A DNA stretch of 64,000 nucleotides from Vitellaria paradoxa (lineage: Eukaryota > Streptophyta > Magnoliopsida > Ericales > Sapotaceae). Location: the NCBI GenBank assembly GCA_019916065.1, contig CM034241.1, positions 16,345,228 through 16,409,227 of the forward strand, in the 5' to 3' direction. Of this stretch, positions 13,301 to 28,300 are shown piece by piece. Position numbers and translations under genes: made by a program. The notes beneath the pieces were generated by a model. It saw nothing but the letters and a program-made list of their open reading frames with translations, was not told the origin of the DNA and did no database searches. The stretch's first letter is position 1; each line of letters starts with the position of its first letter.

Positions 13301-16300
13301 ATTTAATTCTTCCCTAAAGTTGGTAAACTGCCCCCAATTGTATGTCACTACTACTGCTTTCGTTAAATAACTTGTAAAAGTAGCTCTTCCAACGGTCCTT
13401 TATCTCCTCTTCCTTTACTAATACCTTTTCATCATCATCCTTAATGCATTTAACTTGGTTTAAATTCTTGGCCCGCCTATCTCTGAATTTAGTAAGCTTG
13501 AATATCTCTCTTTCGCCCTCCTTAGTGTCAAGTCACCTATATAAATCCTCAAATACCTTTGCCTTAGCTTCACTAACTGCCTTTTTGGTTTCTCTTTTTG
13601 CTTCTTTATACCTCTCCAAGTTCGCTACATTTCGATCATTTTGTCAAGATTTAAAACACTCTCTTTTAACTCTTATCTTGTCTTGGACGGCCTCACCCCA
13701 CCATCATGCCTCTTTCTGTGCCGAAACACTCCCTTTGGATTCTCCTAAGACTTCTTTCCCTACCCTCCTAATACACTCTACTACCTGATCCCACATATTA
13801 TTTGCACTCTCATTTACCGCCCAAACGTCTTCCTCTAGTACTATGTCACTGAATGCTAGTTGCTTATCACCTTTCAAGTTCCATTATTTAGTCCTTGAGC
13901 ATGTATACAACTTCTTTTTTCTAGTCCATCTTTGAAGCTGCACATCTATGACCAACAACCTATATTGGGAAGTCAAGCTCTCCCCCGGTATAACCTTGTA
14001 ATATTTACAAGCTACGCAATCTCTTTTTTTAGTTAAGAAGAAATCAATCTGTGTCCTTGAGGAGCCACTCTTATAAGTCACCAAATGTTCCTCTCTCTTC
14101 CTAAAAAAGGTGTTTGTCACCATGAGATCATAAGCCACTGCAAACTCCAAAATATCTTTGATGGGGACTTTGATAACCGTTTCCAATTCAAATATTTTAG
14201 GCGGGGACGAAATTTGAATTGGATGGGTTAAGTTTGAAGAGCAGTATTTTAGGGATTTGATTTATTTATTTCCATAAAATATTTTAGGATGTGATTTATT
14301 TGCTTTCCATAAAATTCGAGATTTGATTGATTTATTTTTGGATATTACTTCATGTGGTCTTTAACCCTAGCCTATATAAAGGATTAGAGATTGTAAGGGA
14401 TTGGCAGTTTTTGAATGATATTGAAATAATTTCTGTTTTACTTTCGCATTGTTTACTTTTTATTTTATTATTGTGTTCTTGCCTCCGCAATGCTATATCA
14501 AGTGGTATCAGAGCCGAAAGATCCTACAGCTCTCAATATCCGACAGAAACCCACTCTTCCAAAGAACCCTAGTTTTCATCATTGTGCCCACCCAAATAAC
14601 TTAAGTTATTGTACACCGTTGTTGCAACAGATTCAGTGCCAAATCTCAAACAGCAGCCGCTGCAACAGTTACCGCAACCGCCGCCGTCGCTCTACGCACC
14701 CTCAAACCCTTCGAATACTTTTTTAGTGCGTTTTACCAATATTTAATTCCAGCGAACCCCACCATTGGCACCACCTGCCTTCGGCGAACTCACCGGTGAC
14801 TCCGACAACCTCCTGCAACTTTTCCAGCAACCTTTCCGGCAACTTCAGCGAAGTCCAGAATAACCATCACACTCCAGTGATTTGACCTGTGCTCCGACGA
14901 AACTCCAGCGACCTCCGACGAAGCTCCGAAGACCTCCAACGAAATTCCAGTGATTTTTCGGAGACCCTCCAGCAACCCTAGATAAGTTTGTGCTTCGCAA
15001 CAGTACGTGTCCTTTACTCCAAACTGTGATTACATATTCTGTTTGGTTAGGAAAGATATTAAATTCACATTTCGAGCTCTCTTTGACCTACATTAAATTT
15101 CTTTCTTGAGAGGTTACTGAGAGCCACCATTTCCCATACCCCTGTTATCCTAAATTTGAACACAATCACACTCATCGTTTTCATTACTTGCATATTTGTG
15201 ACATTTTACTTTGGCCTGGTATAATCTTTAATTACTTGTTTCAATTTGAGTTAACATTAGCATAATTCTATCTCACCCTCCCTTACCAAAAAAAAAAAAA
15301 AAAACTCTCAGTATCCATTTCCTTCCCTTTCATACTATACCTCATATTTATTCACCAAACCCATCTACCATGGAACAAAAAGTCTCTATCCTAGAACAAA
15401 ATGTGAACACACTACAGGATTCAATGAACCAACTCCGTGAGGACTTTGGTAGATTAGCTAGAGCATTAGGCAAACGTCAGGTAGATGATCAGAGGGGCGA
15501 CATCCCTACTCCTCCCAAGCAGATGTTAGACCCTTCCCACAGTTCCATCGGTTCTGTTGGATTCTACCCAGGTAGTCACGGCCAAATGCAACTTCCTCGA
15601 GGTCCTCATGGGAGAGACATTGAGAATGATGCAAACTCTGTTCTAGGTTATGGTAATAGATTCCCTCCTGTTGATCGTGTCACAGATCATAGGCCGCATG
15701 GGGATAACTATGGGATTCGACCATCTGTGCAATACCCTAGAAACCAGCAAGATGAGTTTAACAACATAGTCAAGGCTGTTAAAGTTGAAGCTCCATCCTT
15801 TGATAGACAATTAGACCCCGGTGTCTTTTCTGATTGGCTTCTTGAGATTGAGGATTACTTTAGGTGGTATCGTATGTCCGACTTGCATCAAGTCATGTTT
15901 GCCCAAATGAAGTTAGTCGGTTCTGCCAAGCGGTATTGGCAGCGTGTTCAGATTGAGAGAGAGCGATTTGGGTCTCCACCCATTAATCGCTGGATTGACA
16001 TAAAAGTTAAATTGCAAGAGAAGTACCTTCCTGCCTACTATAGAGACCAACTGAATGATCAATTAATGAATTTAAGGCAAGCATCTCTTAGTGTCACTGA
16101 GTACATGTCTAGTTTTGAGGGTCTTTTTATGAGATGTGACATTAGAGAAGAGTCTTGGCGAACAGTGGGTAGATTTATTAATGGGTTACGCCCTAAACTC
16201 AAAAGAGGAGTGAGTTTGTTTTCTCCTGACTCTTTGGGGGACGCCTTTCACAAGGCTCTATCCATTGAACAATTGTATAAACTCTCCACCCTTAGACGGA

Positions 16301-19300
16301 TGACTTCTCAATCCCAACAATCTAAGTCATTCTCTTCTCAGAAACTAAGTGGGAGTTTACAAACTGGTACAGTTACTTCATGGGGAAGTAACAGTCCTAA
16401 CTTGGGAAATCAGGGTAGACACACTATGGAGCCTAATTTTTCTGGGTTTTACCCTAGTACTTCAAATATCCAATGTCATAACTGTCATAAAAGGGGACAC
16501 ATTGCTGCACAGTGTCCACAGCGAGCACTTGTACTCAGTCAGGGTCTAGATCTGTCCCCTGAGTCTGATGAGTTTGAACAAGTAAATGGTTTTGATCCTA
16601 AGGATAGGTGCGAGAAACACGAGACTGAGGATGAATTCCATCTTGGTGTCATGCGGTGTATCTTATCAACCCCTGTGAAAGAGGAACATTGGAAGCGCAC
16701 TAGCATATTCCAGACTTTCCTTAAGTGTGGACCTAAGGTTTGTAAGATTATCATAGATGGGGGAAGTACCATGAATGTAGTATCCACTCGTGCACTTACG
16801 AGGATTAGACTTAAACCAGAGCCACACCCGCATCCCTTTCGAGTAGCTTGGGTAGACGCTACTAGTCTACTTGTCACTCACAGATGTTGTCCCTCTCCAG
16901 ATGGGAAGTTACTCTGATAAAGTGTGGTGTGATGTTCTTCCTATGGACGTTGCGCATGTGTTACTTGGTCGTCCGTGGCTCTATGATATGGACGTGATAC
17001 ATCATAGACGATCTAACACTTACACTTTTCAACACCAAGGTAAGACCATCCAATTGAACCCTATTAAGCCAAGGGAACACGACATTGAGTCTCCACTTAA
17101 GTCGAGTTCTCAGGCTAAGCCTGTTTCACTGTCTCCTACTCCAGAGAACCACACCATCCAATTGTTGACTCAGAAAGAATTTGAGAAAGTTGGAACAAAG
17201 TGTGGATTTGTGTTAGCTTTAGTGGTTGAGAATGTTTTTCATGTTCAATCTACAAATTCCAAAGCTCTTGACCTTACACTTGCTCAGTTACTTGAATAGT
17301 TTAAGGAGGTAACACCTACAGACCTTCCCGAGGGGCTTCCTCCTATGCGGGACATTCAACATGCTATAGATTTTATACCTAGATCCCAATTACCCAATTT
17401 ACCTCACTATAGGATGAATCCTAGTGAGCGTGCTGAGTTGCAAAAACAAGTAGGAGAACTTTTACACAGAGGTGCTATTCTCGAGAGTCTTAGTCCTTAT
17501 GCTGTGCCTGCTTTACTGACTCCCAAAAAAGATGGGTCATGGCGAATGTGCATCGATAGTAGAGCCATTAATAAAATCACTGTCAAATACAGGTTTCCCA
17601 TTCCTCGCCTCGAGGATATGCTGGACCTTTTAGTGGGTTCTCTTTGGTTTTCCAAGATAGATCTTCGTAGTGGCTACCATCAAATTCGTATTAAATCAGG
17701 CGATGAGTGGAAAACTGCCTTTAAAACTCCTGATGGCTTGTATGAATGGCTAGTAATGCCATTTGGATTGTCCAATGCTCCTAGTACCTTTATGAGAGTC
17801 ATGACCCAGGTCTTACGCCCTTTCTTAGGAAAATTTTTGGTGGTATACTTTGATGATATACTTATCTATAGTAAAACCAAGAAAGACCACTTAGATCACC
17901 TTTGGCAAGTCTTTGAGATTTTGCGGGCTGAGCAACTTTATGCCAATCTCAACAAGTGTTCATTCATGCAGTCTCAGGTGTCTTTCCTTGGGTTTATTAT
18001 ATCTGATCAAGGAATTGCAGCAGACCCCGAGAAAGTTAGAGCTATCCTTGAGTGGCCTGAACCTAAGTCTCTCTCAGAGGTTCGTAGTTTTCATGGACTC
18101 GCCACATTCTATCGAAGATTCGTTAAGGGTTTTGGATCTATTATGGCTCCCATCAAAGACTGTATGAAAAAGGGGAGTTTCCAATGGACTGTAGCTGCCA
18201 TTAGGGCATTTGAGGAAATCAAGAAGAGAATGGTAGAGGCTCCTATTTTGAGACATCCCGACTTTTCCAAAGTCTTTGAGGTTGCTTGTGATGCCTCTGA
18301 GGTAGGTATAGGGGGTGTCTTGAGTCAAGAGGGTCGGCCAATAGCATATTTCAGTGAAAAACTTAACGAATCTAGGAAGCGTTACTCTACATATGATAAA
18401 GAGTTGTTTGCTATTGTCCGAGCCTTATGGCATTGGCGATATTACTAGTTACCACAAGAGTTTGTGCTATACTCTGATCATCAAGCCTTAAAATACCTTC
18501 ATTCACAAAAGAAATTGAGTAGTAAGCATGCTTCATGGGTAGAATTTCTTCAAGAATATACATTTGTTCTCAATCATCGCGCAGGTGTAGAGAATAAGGT
18601 TGCTGATGCAATGAGTAGGGTTGCTCTCACTTTACAGTCTCTGAGTGTTCATGTCATAGGGTTTGATAGGCTTAAAGACGAATACCCGATTTGTCCCGAT
18701 TTTGGCCTAATCTTTCAAGACGTCCAGGCAGGTAACCGTCGCGAACTAGTTGATTTTCTTATTCGAGATGGTTACTTGTTTCATGGGTCCAAGTTGTGCA
18801 TTCCTCGTACTTCTATTCGCGACTTTTTAGTTTTGGAGTTACATGCAGGAGGATTAGCTGGCCATTTTGGCAGGTTAAGACTATCGCTTTAGTCGAAGAT
18901 CGATTTTATTGGCCATCCTTAAAAAAAGATGTGGCTAGAATTGTTTCTCAGTGTCATACGTGTCAAGTCGCAAAGACTAAAAAGCAAAACTCTGGGTTAT
19001 ACACACCCTTACCTATTCCACACGCACCATGGCAGGATGTTAGTATAGACTTTGTTCTTGGATTACCTAAGACTGCTAGGGGTCATGATTCTATTATGGT
19101 AGTAGTCGACCGATTTTCTAAGATGGCCCACTTCATACCTTGCACCAAAACAACTAATGCTTCTCACGTGGCTAAGTTATTATTTGGAGAGGTTGTCAAA
19201 CTACATGGCCTACCCACTTCCATAGTGTCAGACAGGGATGTTAAGTTTGTGAGTTACTTTTGGAAGACTCTGTGGAGACTGTTTGGTACCCATTTGAAAT

Positions 19301-22300
19301 TTTCCTCTGCATTTCATCCCCAAACCGATGGTCAGACTGAGGCAGTTAATCGAAGTTTAGGAGACCTGCTGAGGTGTCTAGTTGGGGAACGCCAAGGAAC
19401 TTGGGATTTGTTACTCCCTACGGCTGAATTTACCTATAATAGCTCTACCAATCGTTCCACTGGTAAGAGTCCTTTTGAGTGTATTCAAGGTATTACCCCT
19501 CGCCAGCCTATTGACCTTATTCCTTTACCTTCTGATAACCGGCCATCCCAATCAACTGAATCCTTTGTCCAACATATTAATGATATTTATGCTGATGCTA
19601 GACAAAAAATTACTACTAGCAATTTAGATTATAAACTAGCTGCTGATGTACATCGTCGTAATGTTGCATTTAATGAAGGGGACTATGTTATGGTTTGTGT
19701 TCACCTAGAGCGTTACCCTAAACATTCTTTCAAGAAATTGCATGCACGTGGCATTGGACATTTTCGTATCCGTAGCAAATTGGGCCCTAATGCTTATTTA
19801 ATTGATTTACCTACTGATATGAATATTAGTTCAATTTTCAATGTAGATGACTTGTTACCTTACCGAGGCACATTCGAGCCTCCAATTTTTCCTACTAGTA
19901 CTTCTGCAGGTCCTTCTGGTGGCACTTCTATTCCTTCACCGGTCCCAACCATGCCCCTTTTTCAACAGCTGGAGGTAGAGCAAATCACTGATGTGCTTGA
20001 TTTTGAGACTATCATTTCTCCCCAGGGGTGCCTTCAGCGTTTTCTTGTCCGGTGGAAGCACAGACCAGACTCCGATGCTACTTGGATTACTGAGGAGGAG
20101 TTCCACCGCATTGATCCTAAGCTCTTGGCACATTATCTTCACCAGCACTCTGCGGAGCAGAGTTCTTTTCAGTCCGAAGGGAATGATGGAGACTTTGATA
20201 ACCGTTTCCAATTCAAATATTTTAGGCGGAACTTACCAAAAAAAAAATATTTTAGGCGGGGACGAAATTTGAATTGGATGGGTTAAGTTTGAAGAGCAGT
20301 ATTTTAGGGATTTGATTTATTTATTTCCATAAAATATTTTAGGATGTGATTTATTTGCTTTCCATAAAATTCGAGATTTGATTGATTTATTTTTAGATAT
20401 TACTTCATGTGGTCTTTAACCCTAGCCTATATAAAGGGTTAGAGAATGTAAGGGATCGGCAGTTTTTGAATGATATTGAAATAATGTCTGTTTTACTTTC
20501 GCATTGTTTACTTTTTATTTTATTATTGTATTCTTGCCTCCGCGGTGCTACATCAATCCTTCCCTGCTTCATTTCTATTACCGTATCCATATCCCCCATG
20601 TACTCTTATGTATCCATCTACGTCGCGTCCTACATGACCGTTCAAATCTCCTCCTATGAAGACCATCTCTCCTTTGAGTTTCTCTAATAGCATTCCTTCC
20701 AAGTCTTCCCAAAACTTCTCCTTATGTTCATCTCCTAAGCTCGCCTGGGGGGCATAAGTACTAATTACATTTACTATCTCTTCTCCTAACACTAACTTAA
20801 TTGTAATAATCCTATCTCCACAGCATTTTACATTAATTATATCTTCCTTTAGGTCCTTGCTTACTACTATGCCGACCCCATTCCTCAATCTATTAAGTCC
20901 CGTATACCATAACTTATACACAGTCCTCTCAATCTCTTTAGCTTTCCACCCCACCCACTTTATCTCTTGCAAGCAAACAATTGCAATTCATCTCCTTTCC
21001 ATTGTATCCAGCACTTCCATAAGTTTCCCAGTTAAGCTCCCAATGTTCCAAGTACCTAATCTCAACCTTCTATTTTGGACTAGCTTCCTTACCCCCCTCA
21101 TTCGTCCAAGAAAGTGTGAGGACCCTTACCTATTTAACATTGCACCCGGGCATCGATTCAGCAGTCCTTGCTTATTTAACTTTACTTTGATAGACTATGG
21201 CAAACAAAAGTATCTTACGCAGTTAGCCCCTCATTCAACCGAAACAGAGTATGATATTCAAGAAGATGCACACATTGTCAGTCTTTCATGGAATTCCATA
21301 GAACCTCAGGTTGCCGATATGTATACTCACTTAGATAACTGTAAGGAGATTTGGGAGTATGCTCACTTGCAATTTTCCAGTGACTTGACACACATGTACG
21401 ATTTATCTCGTGAGTTCTTTCAGTTCCAGCAGTCATCTCAAGATTTTTCAGTTTGTTCAGATCTCTCTCAATCTGCACTTGTCATAATGGGGTGGACGTG
21501 GACGAGGGGGACATAAAGGATCTCGGCCTCAATGTATAAATTGTGGTATTCTTGGGCACACCCATGAGAAGTGTTGGGATTTGATTGGACAACGACCACA
21601 TATGGCAAATGCAGCTTCTAATGCTTCTGCAGTAACTTCCAATGCTAACAAGCATCCACAGACTATTACTCTTTCTGAAAAAGAGTATTCAAGACTCCTA
21701 CAATATCAGACAGCTCATCAGCATTTCTTCCTACCGCTTCCATTGCTCATCAAGGTAATTCAATTGCATGCCTTTCCACTCATTCTTCTCCCTCTTGGAT
21801 TATATATTCTAGCGTGTCTAACCATATGTGTGGAAAATCTACATTATTTTCTGGTATTCAATATTTTGGTTCCCTCCCGACGTTGACTTTAACCCATGGG
21901 TCAACCACCTCAGTCAATGGTATTGGTACAGTAACTCCTCCTTCTTCTCTTTCACTAATCTCAGTATTTTATGTTCCTTCTTTTCCTTTCAATCTGAGGT
22001 TTGTTAGTCAACTTATCAACTTACCAAACACCTTCACTGTTCAGTAACCTTCTTTCTTAATTCTATTGTTATTCAAGATACGACACGGGAGAAGATTGAC
22101 AGAGGATATGAAGCGAGAGGAGTCTATTATCTTGATACAACTTGAGCTTGTCCTACAGTAGCCTCCCCCATAGAGGTTCATTGTCGTTTTGGTCATCCAT
22201 CCGTGGATATGCTAAAGCGTATGGTTCCTAGTTTACATCATTTACAGTTATTAAATTGTGAGGCTTGTCAATTGGAAAAGTATCATCGTGTGCCTTTTGC

Positions 22301-25300
22301 TTCTCGAGTCAATAAAAGGTCATTCAATCCATTTTCGTTAATTTATTCAGATGTTTAGGGCCCTAGTCAAGTTGCTTCAAAGTTGGGGTTTCGGTATTTT
22401 GTCACTTTTGTGGATGCTTTTTTAAGAATTACATGGATTTATTTAATAAAAGATCATTTTAAGCTATTCTCTATTTTTCAAACTTTTTGTGCTGAAATAA
22501 AAACCCAATTTGATTTACCTGTGCAAATTCTTCATAGTGATAATGCCAAAGAGTATTTTCTAAACTTTTTGTTGACTTCATGACCTCTTATGGTATGCTT
22601 CATCAGTCTTCTTGTTCAAATACACCTCAACAAAATGGAGTTGCTAAAAGAAAGAATTTGCATCTTATTGAAATAGCCTGATGTCTTCCGTTTCCAATGA
22701 ATGTTCCTGTGCAGTGATGCTGTTTTAACCACATGTTATTTAATTAATCGCATGCCATCTTCTGTTCTCAAAGAAGTAACCCCTTATTCTGTATTGTTCC
22801 TTACCAAACCTTTGTTTTCCCTTTCACCTCGGATTTTTAGGTGCATTGCATTTGTTCAACAATTGGCTCATGGGATTGATAAACTAGATGCTCGAGCTCA
22901 AAAGTGCATCCAGGTTATCGTTGTTATAATCCTACTCTTAACTGATTCTTTGTTTGTGCCAATGTTACCTTCTTTGAATATATCTCATTCTTTTCTCAAC
23001 ATTAGTCTCAATCCAGCCTTCATGAGAGTCTTCCTTTTCCCATTATCCTAGTTGAAACTGTCTCAGCTAGTCAACTTACTTCTTTAAATCCATTTAATTG
23101 TTTGTCTCGTCCTGATTTGTAGGTATATACTCAGCGACAAGTAGTGACTACTACACCTCCTACTTCCAATGCTCCGCCACCAGTTTCTCCCTATTGCCTG
23201 CTCCTGTAAGTGATTTAGATATTCCTATTACTCTTCGGAATGATACACGTAGTTGCACTTCTCATTCTATCTCTATTTTGTGTCTTGTGATGCTTTATCG
23301 CCTTTCTATCGTTCATTTGTTACATTTTGAAGAAATTAATGAAAGAAGTCTGAAAAAATTCATCCTTAAAAAAATAATGTATTTACATCCCTAATATATA
23401 TCCTAGGATGGCTGGAATTCCAGTCCACAAAAAAGGAAACAGAATTCCTTCTAATTAGGAATCCTACCGAGAAAAGGAAAACAGCAAAAAGATTACAATA
23501 TCTAACAAAATCTATTCTAAATAAAGAAAATAATTAACTTCCTAATTAAACGCAAAAAGGTCGATTTTCTTGCTACACTCCCCCTCAAGCTGGGTTGTAT
23601 ATATTATACAAACCAAGCTTGGAGTTCAATTCATCAAAGTTGACCCTTGGTAATGCTTTAGTGAGAATATCAGCAATATGGAGCTTTGTTGGAAAATAGC
23701 TCAGCTAAACAATCCCGTTGTTGATCTTCTCTGAGATGAAATGTTGATCAATCTCGATGTGTTTGGTTTTGTCGTGGTGCACAGGATTTTTGGCTATGCT
23801 AATGGTTGCTTGACTGTCACTAAACATCATGATCGAGTCCTTTGTCTCAACCTTAAGTTCCCTTAATAGCCTTTGAAGCCACATTCTTTCACATATTCCT
23901 AGTACAAGAGCACGATACTCTGATTCTGCACTGCTCCATGAGACAACAGCTTGCTTTTTGCTTTTCCAAGTGACGAGATTGCCCCAGACATATGAAAAAT
24001 AACCAATGGTCGACCTCCTATCAGTTAACTCTCCTGCCCAGCTAGCATTAGTGTAGATCTCCACCTCACGATTTTCAGATTTTTTGAACCGCAAACCATG
24101 CCCTGGAGTCATCTTCAGATATCTCAAAATTCTATTCACTGCTTCTAAATGATCCTCACTCGCATTGTTCATGTACTGACTCACTATGCTGACTGAGTCT
24201 GCAATATCTAGTCTTGTGTGTGATAGGTAGATAAGTTTGCCAACAAGTCTTTGATATCTCCCCTTGTCAACCGGAACGCCTTCTTTACTTCTATTTGGCC
24301 TTTTATTGGGATCCATGGGTGTGTCAGCAGGTTTGCACCCAAGCAAGCCAGTTTCACTTAACAGATCTAAGATCTACTTTCTTTGGGATATGACAATTCC
24401 CTCCTTAGACCGAGCCACCTCCATTCCTAAAAAATATCTGAGAGTCCTGAGATCTTTAATCTCAAATTCTGTTGCCAGCATCTTTTTGAGATTGATAAAT
24501 TCCTTTGAATCATCACCTGTCAAGATGATATCATCTACATAAACTATGAGAATAGCGATCTTGCCTTCTGGATTGGTTTTAACAAACAGTGTATGATCAG
24601 CTTGACACTGATGGTATCCACTTGATATCACAGTTTTAGCAAACATGTCAAACCACGCACGAGGAGACTGCTTCAAGCCATATAAAGACTTTTTTAACTT
24701 GCAAACTAATTTGTTGTTCGAACTGTTTTCCAATCCTGGAGGTATAGTCATATAGACTTCTTCAAGGTCCCCATTCAGGAAGGCATTTTTAACATCAAGT
24801 TGGTATAGAGGCCAATCATGATTCACTACAAGAGAGTAGAACCCGAACAGTATTGAGTTTGGCAACTGGTGCAAAAGTCTCCTGGTAGTCAATCCCATAT
24901 AACTGTGTGAAACCCTTTGCTACAAGCCTGACTTTATATCTCTCGACACTTCCATCTGCTTTATATTTGACAATGAATATCCACTTGCAGCCCACCGGAG
25001 GTTTTTTATGAGGTAATTCTGTAAGTGTCCATGTATCATTACTTTCCAGAGCCCGAATTTCTTCCTCAACTGCTTGTTTCCATGCTGGGATCTTTAGAGC
25101 CTCTTGGATAGAGTTAGGAACCTGCACACTATCAAGATTTGACACAAAAGCCCTGTAAGAAGGTAGCAACTTCCCATATGCTACATATCTTTCGATTGGA
25201 TGACCAGTGCACCCTCGGACACCTTTCCTGTGTGCAATTGGCTTATTAGAGTCATCAACCATCGGCACAAGGGAGTCATGAGATGAGAAATCCATACCAT

Positions 25301-28300
25301 TATGATTGTCGGATGCAGGAGGATTTGATTCCAGTTCTTGACAGTCCTGGGTCTGCATGGTGTCCTCTATATGCTCTGTTGGTATTCTACTTCTATAGAC
25401 ACAAAGTTCATGATTATTAGTGTCAAGTTGAGGTTGGTTTGAGACAATCGGGACTGTTTCAGTGATAGGAACAGGGGCTGTTTCAGTGACAGATGGAGTT
25501 GATTCAAATGTAGTTGGTTGGGTAAAAGTGGCCTGCGTGTCCTGAAGGAGATCCCAAATCTGATATTCCTTCGAAGTCTCCCCCTGAATGTCAGATTTGG
25601 GAAAGTAAGATTGGTTTTCAAAGAAGGTGACATCTATGGAGTGATATACTTTCCGAGTGATTGGAGAGTAACACTTGTATCCTTTTTTATTAGAGAAGTA
25701 CCCAAGGAAGATGCATTTGAGGGACTTGGGATCAAGTTTGGTGCAGTGCTGTTGGTGGATGTGAACAAAGGAAGAACACCCAAAAACCTTTAATGGTAGG
25801 TCGGAAGAAAAAAAATGGATATGTGGATAGGCTTTCATGAGAACATGACGAGGAGTTTGGAATTCTAGGACTCGACTAGGCATCCTATTGATGAGATATG
25901 GTGTGAGTATGGCTTCCCCCCAAAAGTGTTTAGGCACATGATTAGAGAACATAGTGGCACGGGCCACCTCAAGTAAGTGTCTGTTTTTTCTTTCAACAAT
26001 CCCATTTTGTTGAGGAGTGTCAACACACGAACTTATATGGATGATACCATGTTTGGAAAGGTAAGGACCAAGGATGGAATTAAAATACTCCTTGGCATTA
26101 TCTGTTTTAAGCACTTGAATGTTGCTTTGAAATTGGGTGGAAATCATGGGATGAAAGGATTGAAATATGGTGGCTGTTTCAGATTTTTCCTTCATAAGGA
26201 AGGTCCAAGTTGTTCTTGTATGATCATCTATGAATGTCACAAACCACCGAGCCCCATTTATATTTTTTACTCGTGAGGGTCCCCAAATGTCACTGTGAAT
26301 CACAAAAAATGGATGTGAAAGTTTGTATTGCAAACCAAAATATACATGTCTAGTATGTTTTGCAAGCTGGCAAATTTCACACTAATAAAGATTGGATTTT
26401 CTTTTATTAGTAAACAAATGGGGAAACAACCTTTCAATGTATGTAAAGTTTGGATGACCAAGGCGATAATGCCATAACATAACTTGACTCTCGACTGAAA
26501 TAGACTTTGAATCTGACACAGAATTGGAAACAAACTTGACTGAATTTGAACTAGACTCAGAAACACAACTTGATGGGTGAACTTGTCTATTGAGGAGATC
26601 ATTTTCTTTGAGCAAATATAGGCCACCATGCATCTCAGCACTGCCAATCACTTTCCCCGAATCAACTGCCTGAAAATCACAAAGATTGGAATGGAATTTA
26701 GTCACACATTTCAAGTCACGAGTAATTTGACTGATTGAGAGTAGATTGCAGTTCAATTTTGGAATATAAAGGACAAAGTAAAGATGAAGATCCTTTGTCA
26801 ATTGGACTGATCCAGTTCTTGCCACTGATGAGAATGAGCCATCAGCTATTCAGACTGTAGAGTGACTGGTGCATGGACGATAATTTTTGAGGCTGTTGAT
26901 GTCTCCAGTCATGTGATCTGAGGCTCCTAAGTCAACTATCCAAGGTTTTGAAGTGCTATTTTGAACAATATGGGTGTAGGATAAGATACCTTGGTGTGTC
27001 AAAAGGCTGGTATGTTTCTCGGCAGATGATTGAGATGTTTGTCCGGAGCTGGAGATGTGACCAAGCATTTTCTGGAGTGCCTCAATTTGTTCCTTGGTGA
27101 AAGGACTGACTTCTGCATTTTTATCTGTTGTGACAGCAGCATGTGCACGATTTTCTTTGTCAAATCGACCATTAGAAGGCTTCCAATCTACAAGTTTTCC
27201 ATATAATTTCCAGCATGTCTCCTTCACATGGCCAGGTTTCTTACAATGGTCGCACCATGGTCGTCCTTTCCTGGGTTTATTGTTCTGAGAGGAATTGTGA
27301 GTGTACAAGACTGACCCCTCAATAGCAGTTGTGGTGTGATTATCTGCCATCATCAATTTCTTTCTGCTCTCTTCTCTCCTCACCTCTACAAAGGCTTCCC
27401 GAATGGTAGGGAGAGGTTTGATTCCCATGATTCTCCCCCTGACTTCGTCTAAGTCTTTATTGAGACCAAGAAGAAATCTTATTGTCCTTTTTTGCTCAAC
27501 AATCTTCTTATACAAGGTAGAGTCTTCAGGACACTTCCAGGAATAAATCTCGTACATGTCCAATTGCAACCAACAGCGTGTAAGAGTATTGAAATATTGA
27601 GTAACACTCAAGTCTCCTTGTCGAAGGTCATATAATCTGGTCTCAATCTCAAATAATTCTGAGGAATTCTCTGTGCTGGAGTAAGTTTCTCGTGCAGCTT
27701 CCCATATCTCCTTGGCTGTCTTATAGAGCAAGAAGTTTTCTCCAACCTTCGTGGTCATTGAATTGATTAGCCATGACATAACCAGGTGATCATCAATTTT
27801 CCAGGCACGATATTTAGGATCTGTTGTTTCTGGAGCAGAAATCTCGCCAGTGAGATGTCCATCCTTTCCTCTACTGCAGATATACATGAAAACAGATGGT
27901 GACCATTGAAGAAAATTATGGCCATGAACTTTATGATTTGTGACAAGATGAGATGAGGCATCGGGCACAATGGCGACTTCCGATAAGGAAGAAGATTGTG
28001 AGGCCATGCCGTATTTGGTCTTGATGAGAGAATGGCAAGGAAAAACTTTTGAGAATGATTAAGGTTCAGAGACCAGCTCTGATACCATGAAGAAATTAAT
28101 GAAAGAAGTTTGAAAAAATTCATCCTTAAAAAAATAATGCATGTACATCCCTAATATATATCCTAGGATGGCTGGAATTCCAGTCCACAAAAAAAGGAAA
28201 CAGAATTCCTTCTAATTAGGAATCCTACCGAGAAAAGGAAAACAGCAAAAAGATTACAATATCTAACAAAATCTATTCTAAATAAAGAAAATAATTAAAT

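Larger units (their letters stand above)
14159..20555 (+). mobile_element. Ty3/gypsy LTR retrotransposon with chromodomain (chromovirus)
   Basis: 6.4 kb with LTRs at 14159-14500 and 20184-20555 (TGATGG ... ATCA). The flanks ATCTT (14154-14158) and ATCCT (20556-20560) are a 4/5 target duplication. A primer-binding site TGGTATCAGAGC starts at 14503 and a purine tract GAAGGGAA ends at 20183. Domain order is gag, CCHC, protease, RT, RNase H, integrase, chromodomain, which defines a chromovirus; the integrase resembles Reina/Tekay types. The LTRs are very similar, so this is one of the younger insertions. Two stops and two frameshifts break the polyprotein. Confidence 0.9.
11785..21166 (-). mobile_element. 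RTE-clade LINE, minus strand, split by a gypsy insertion
   Basis: About 2.98 kb net. The endonuclease N-terminal part lies at 20561-21090 and the rest at 11925-14158. Its 3' tail ends in repeated GGTTT units (complement at 11790-11806), as is usual for plant RTE elements. Flanks share TTGCTTTA (left) and TTGCTTA (right), a probable short target duplication. It is inserted in copia-1 gag. The boundaries are approximate within about 10 bp. Confidence 0.8.
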
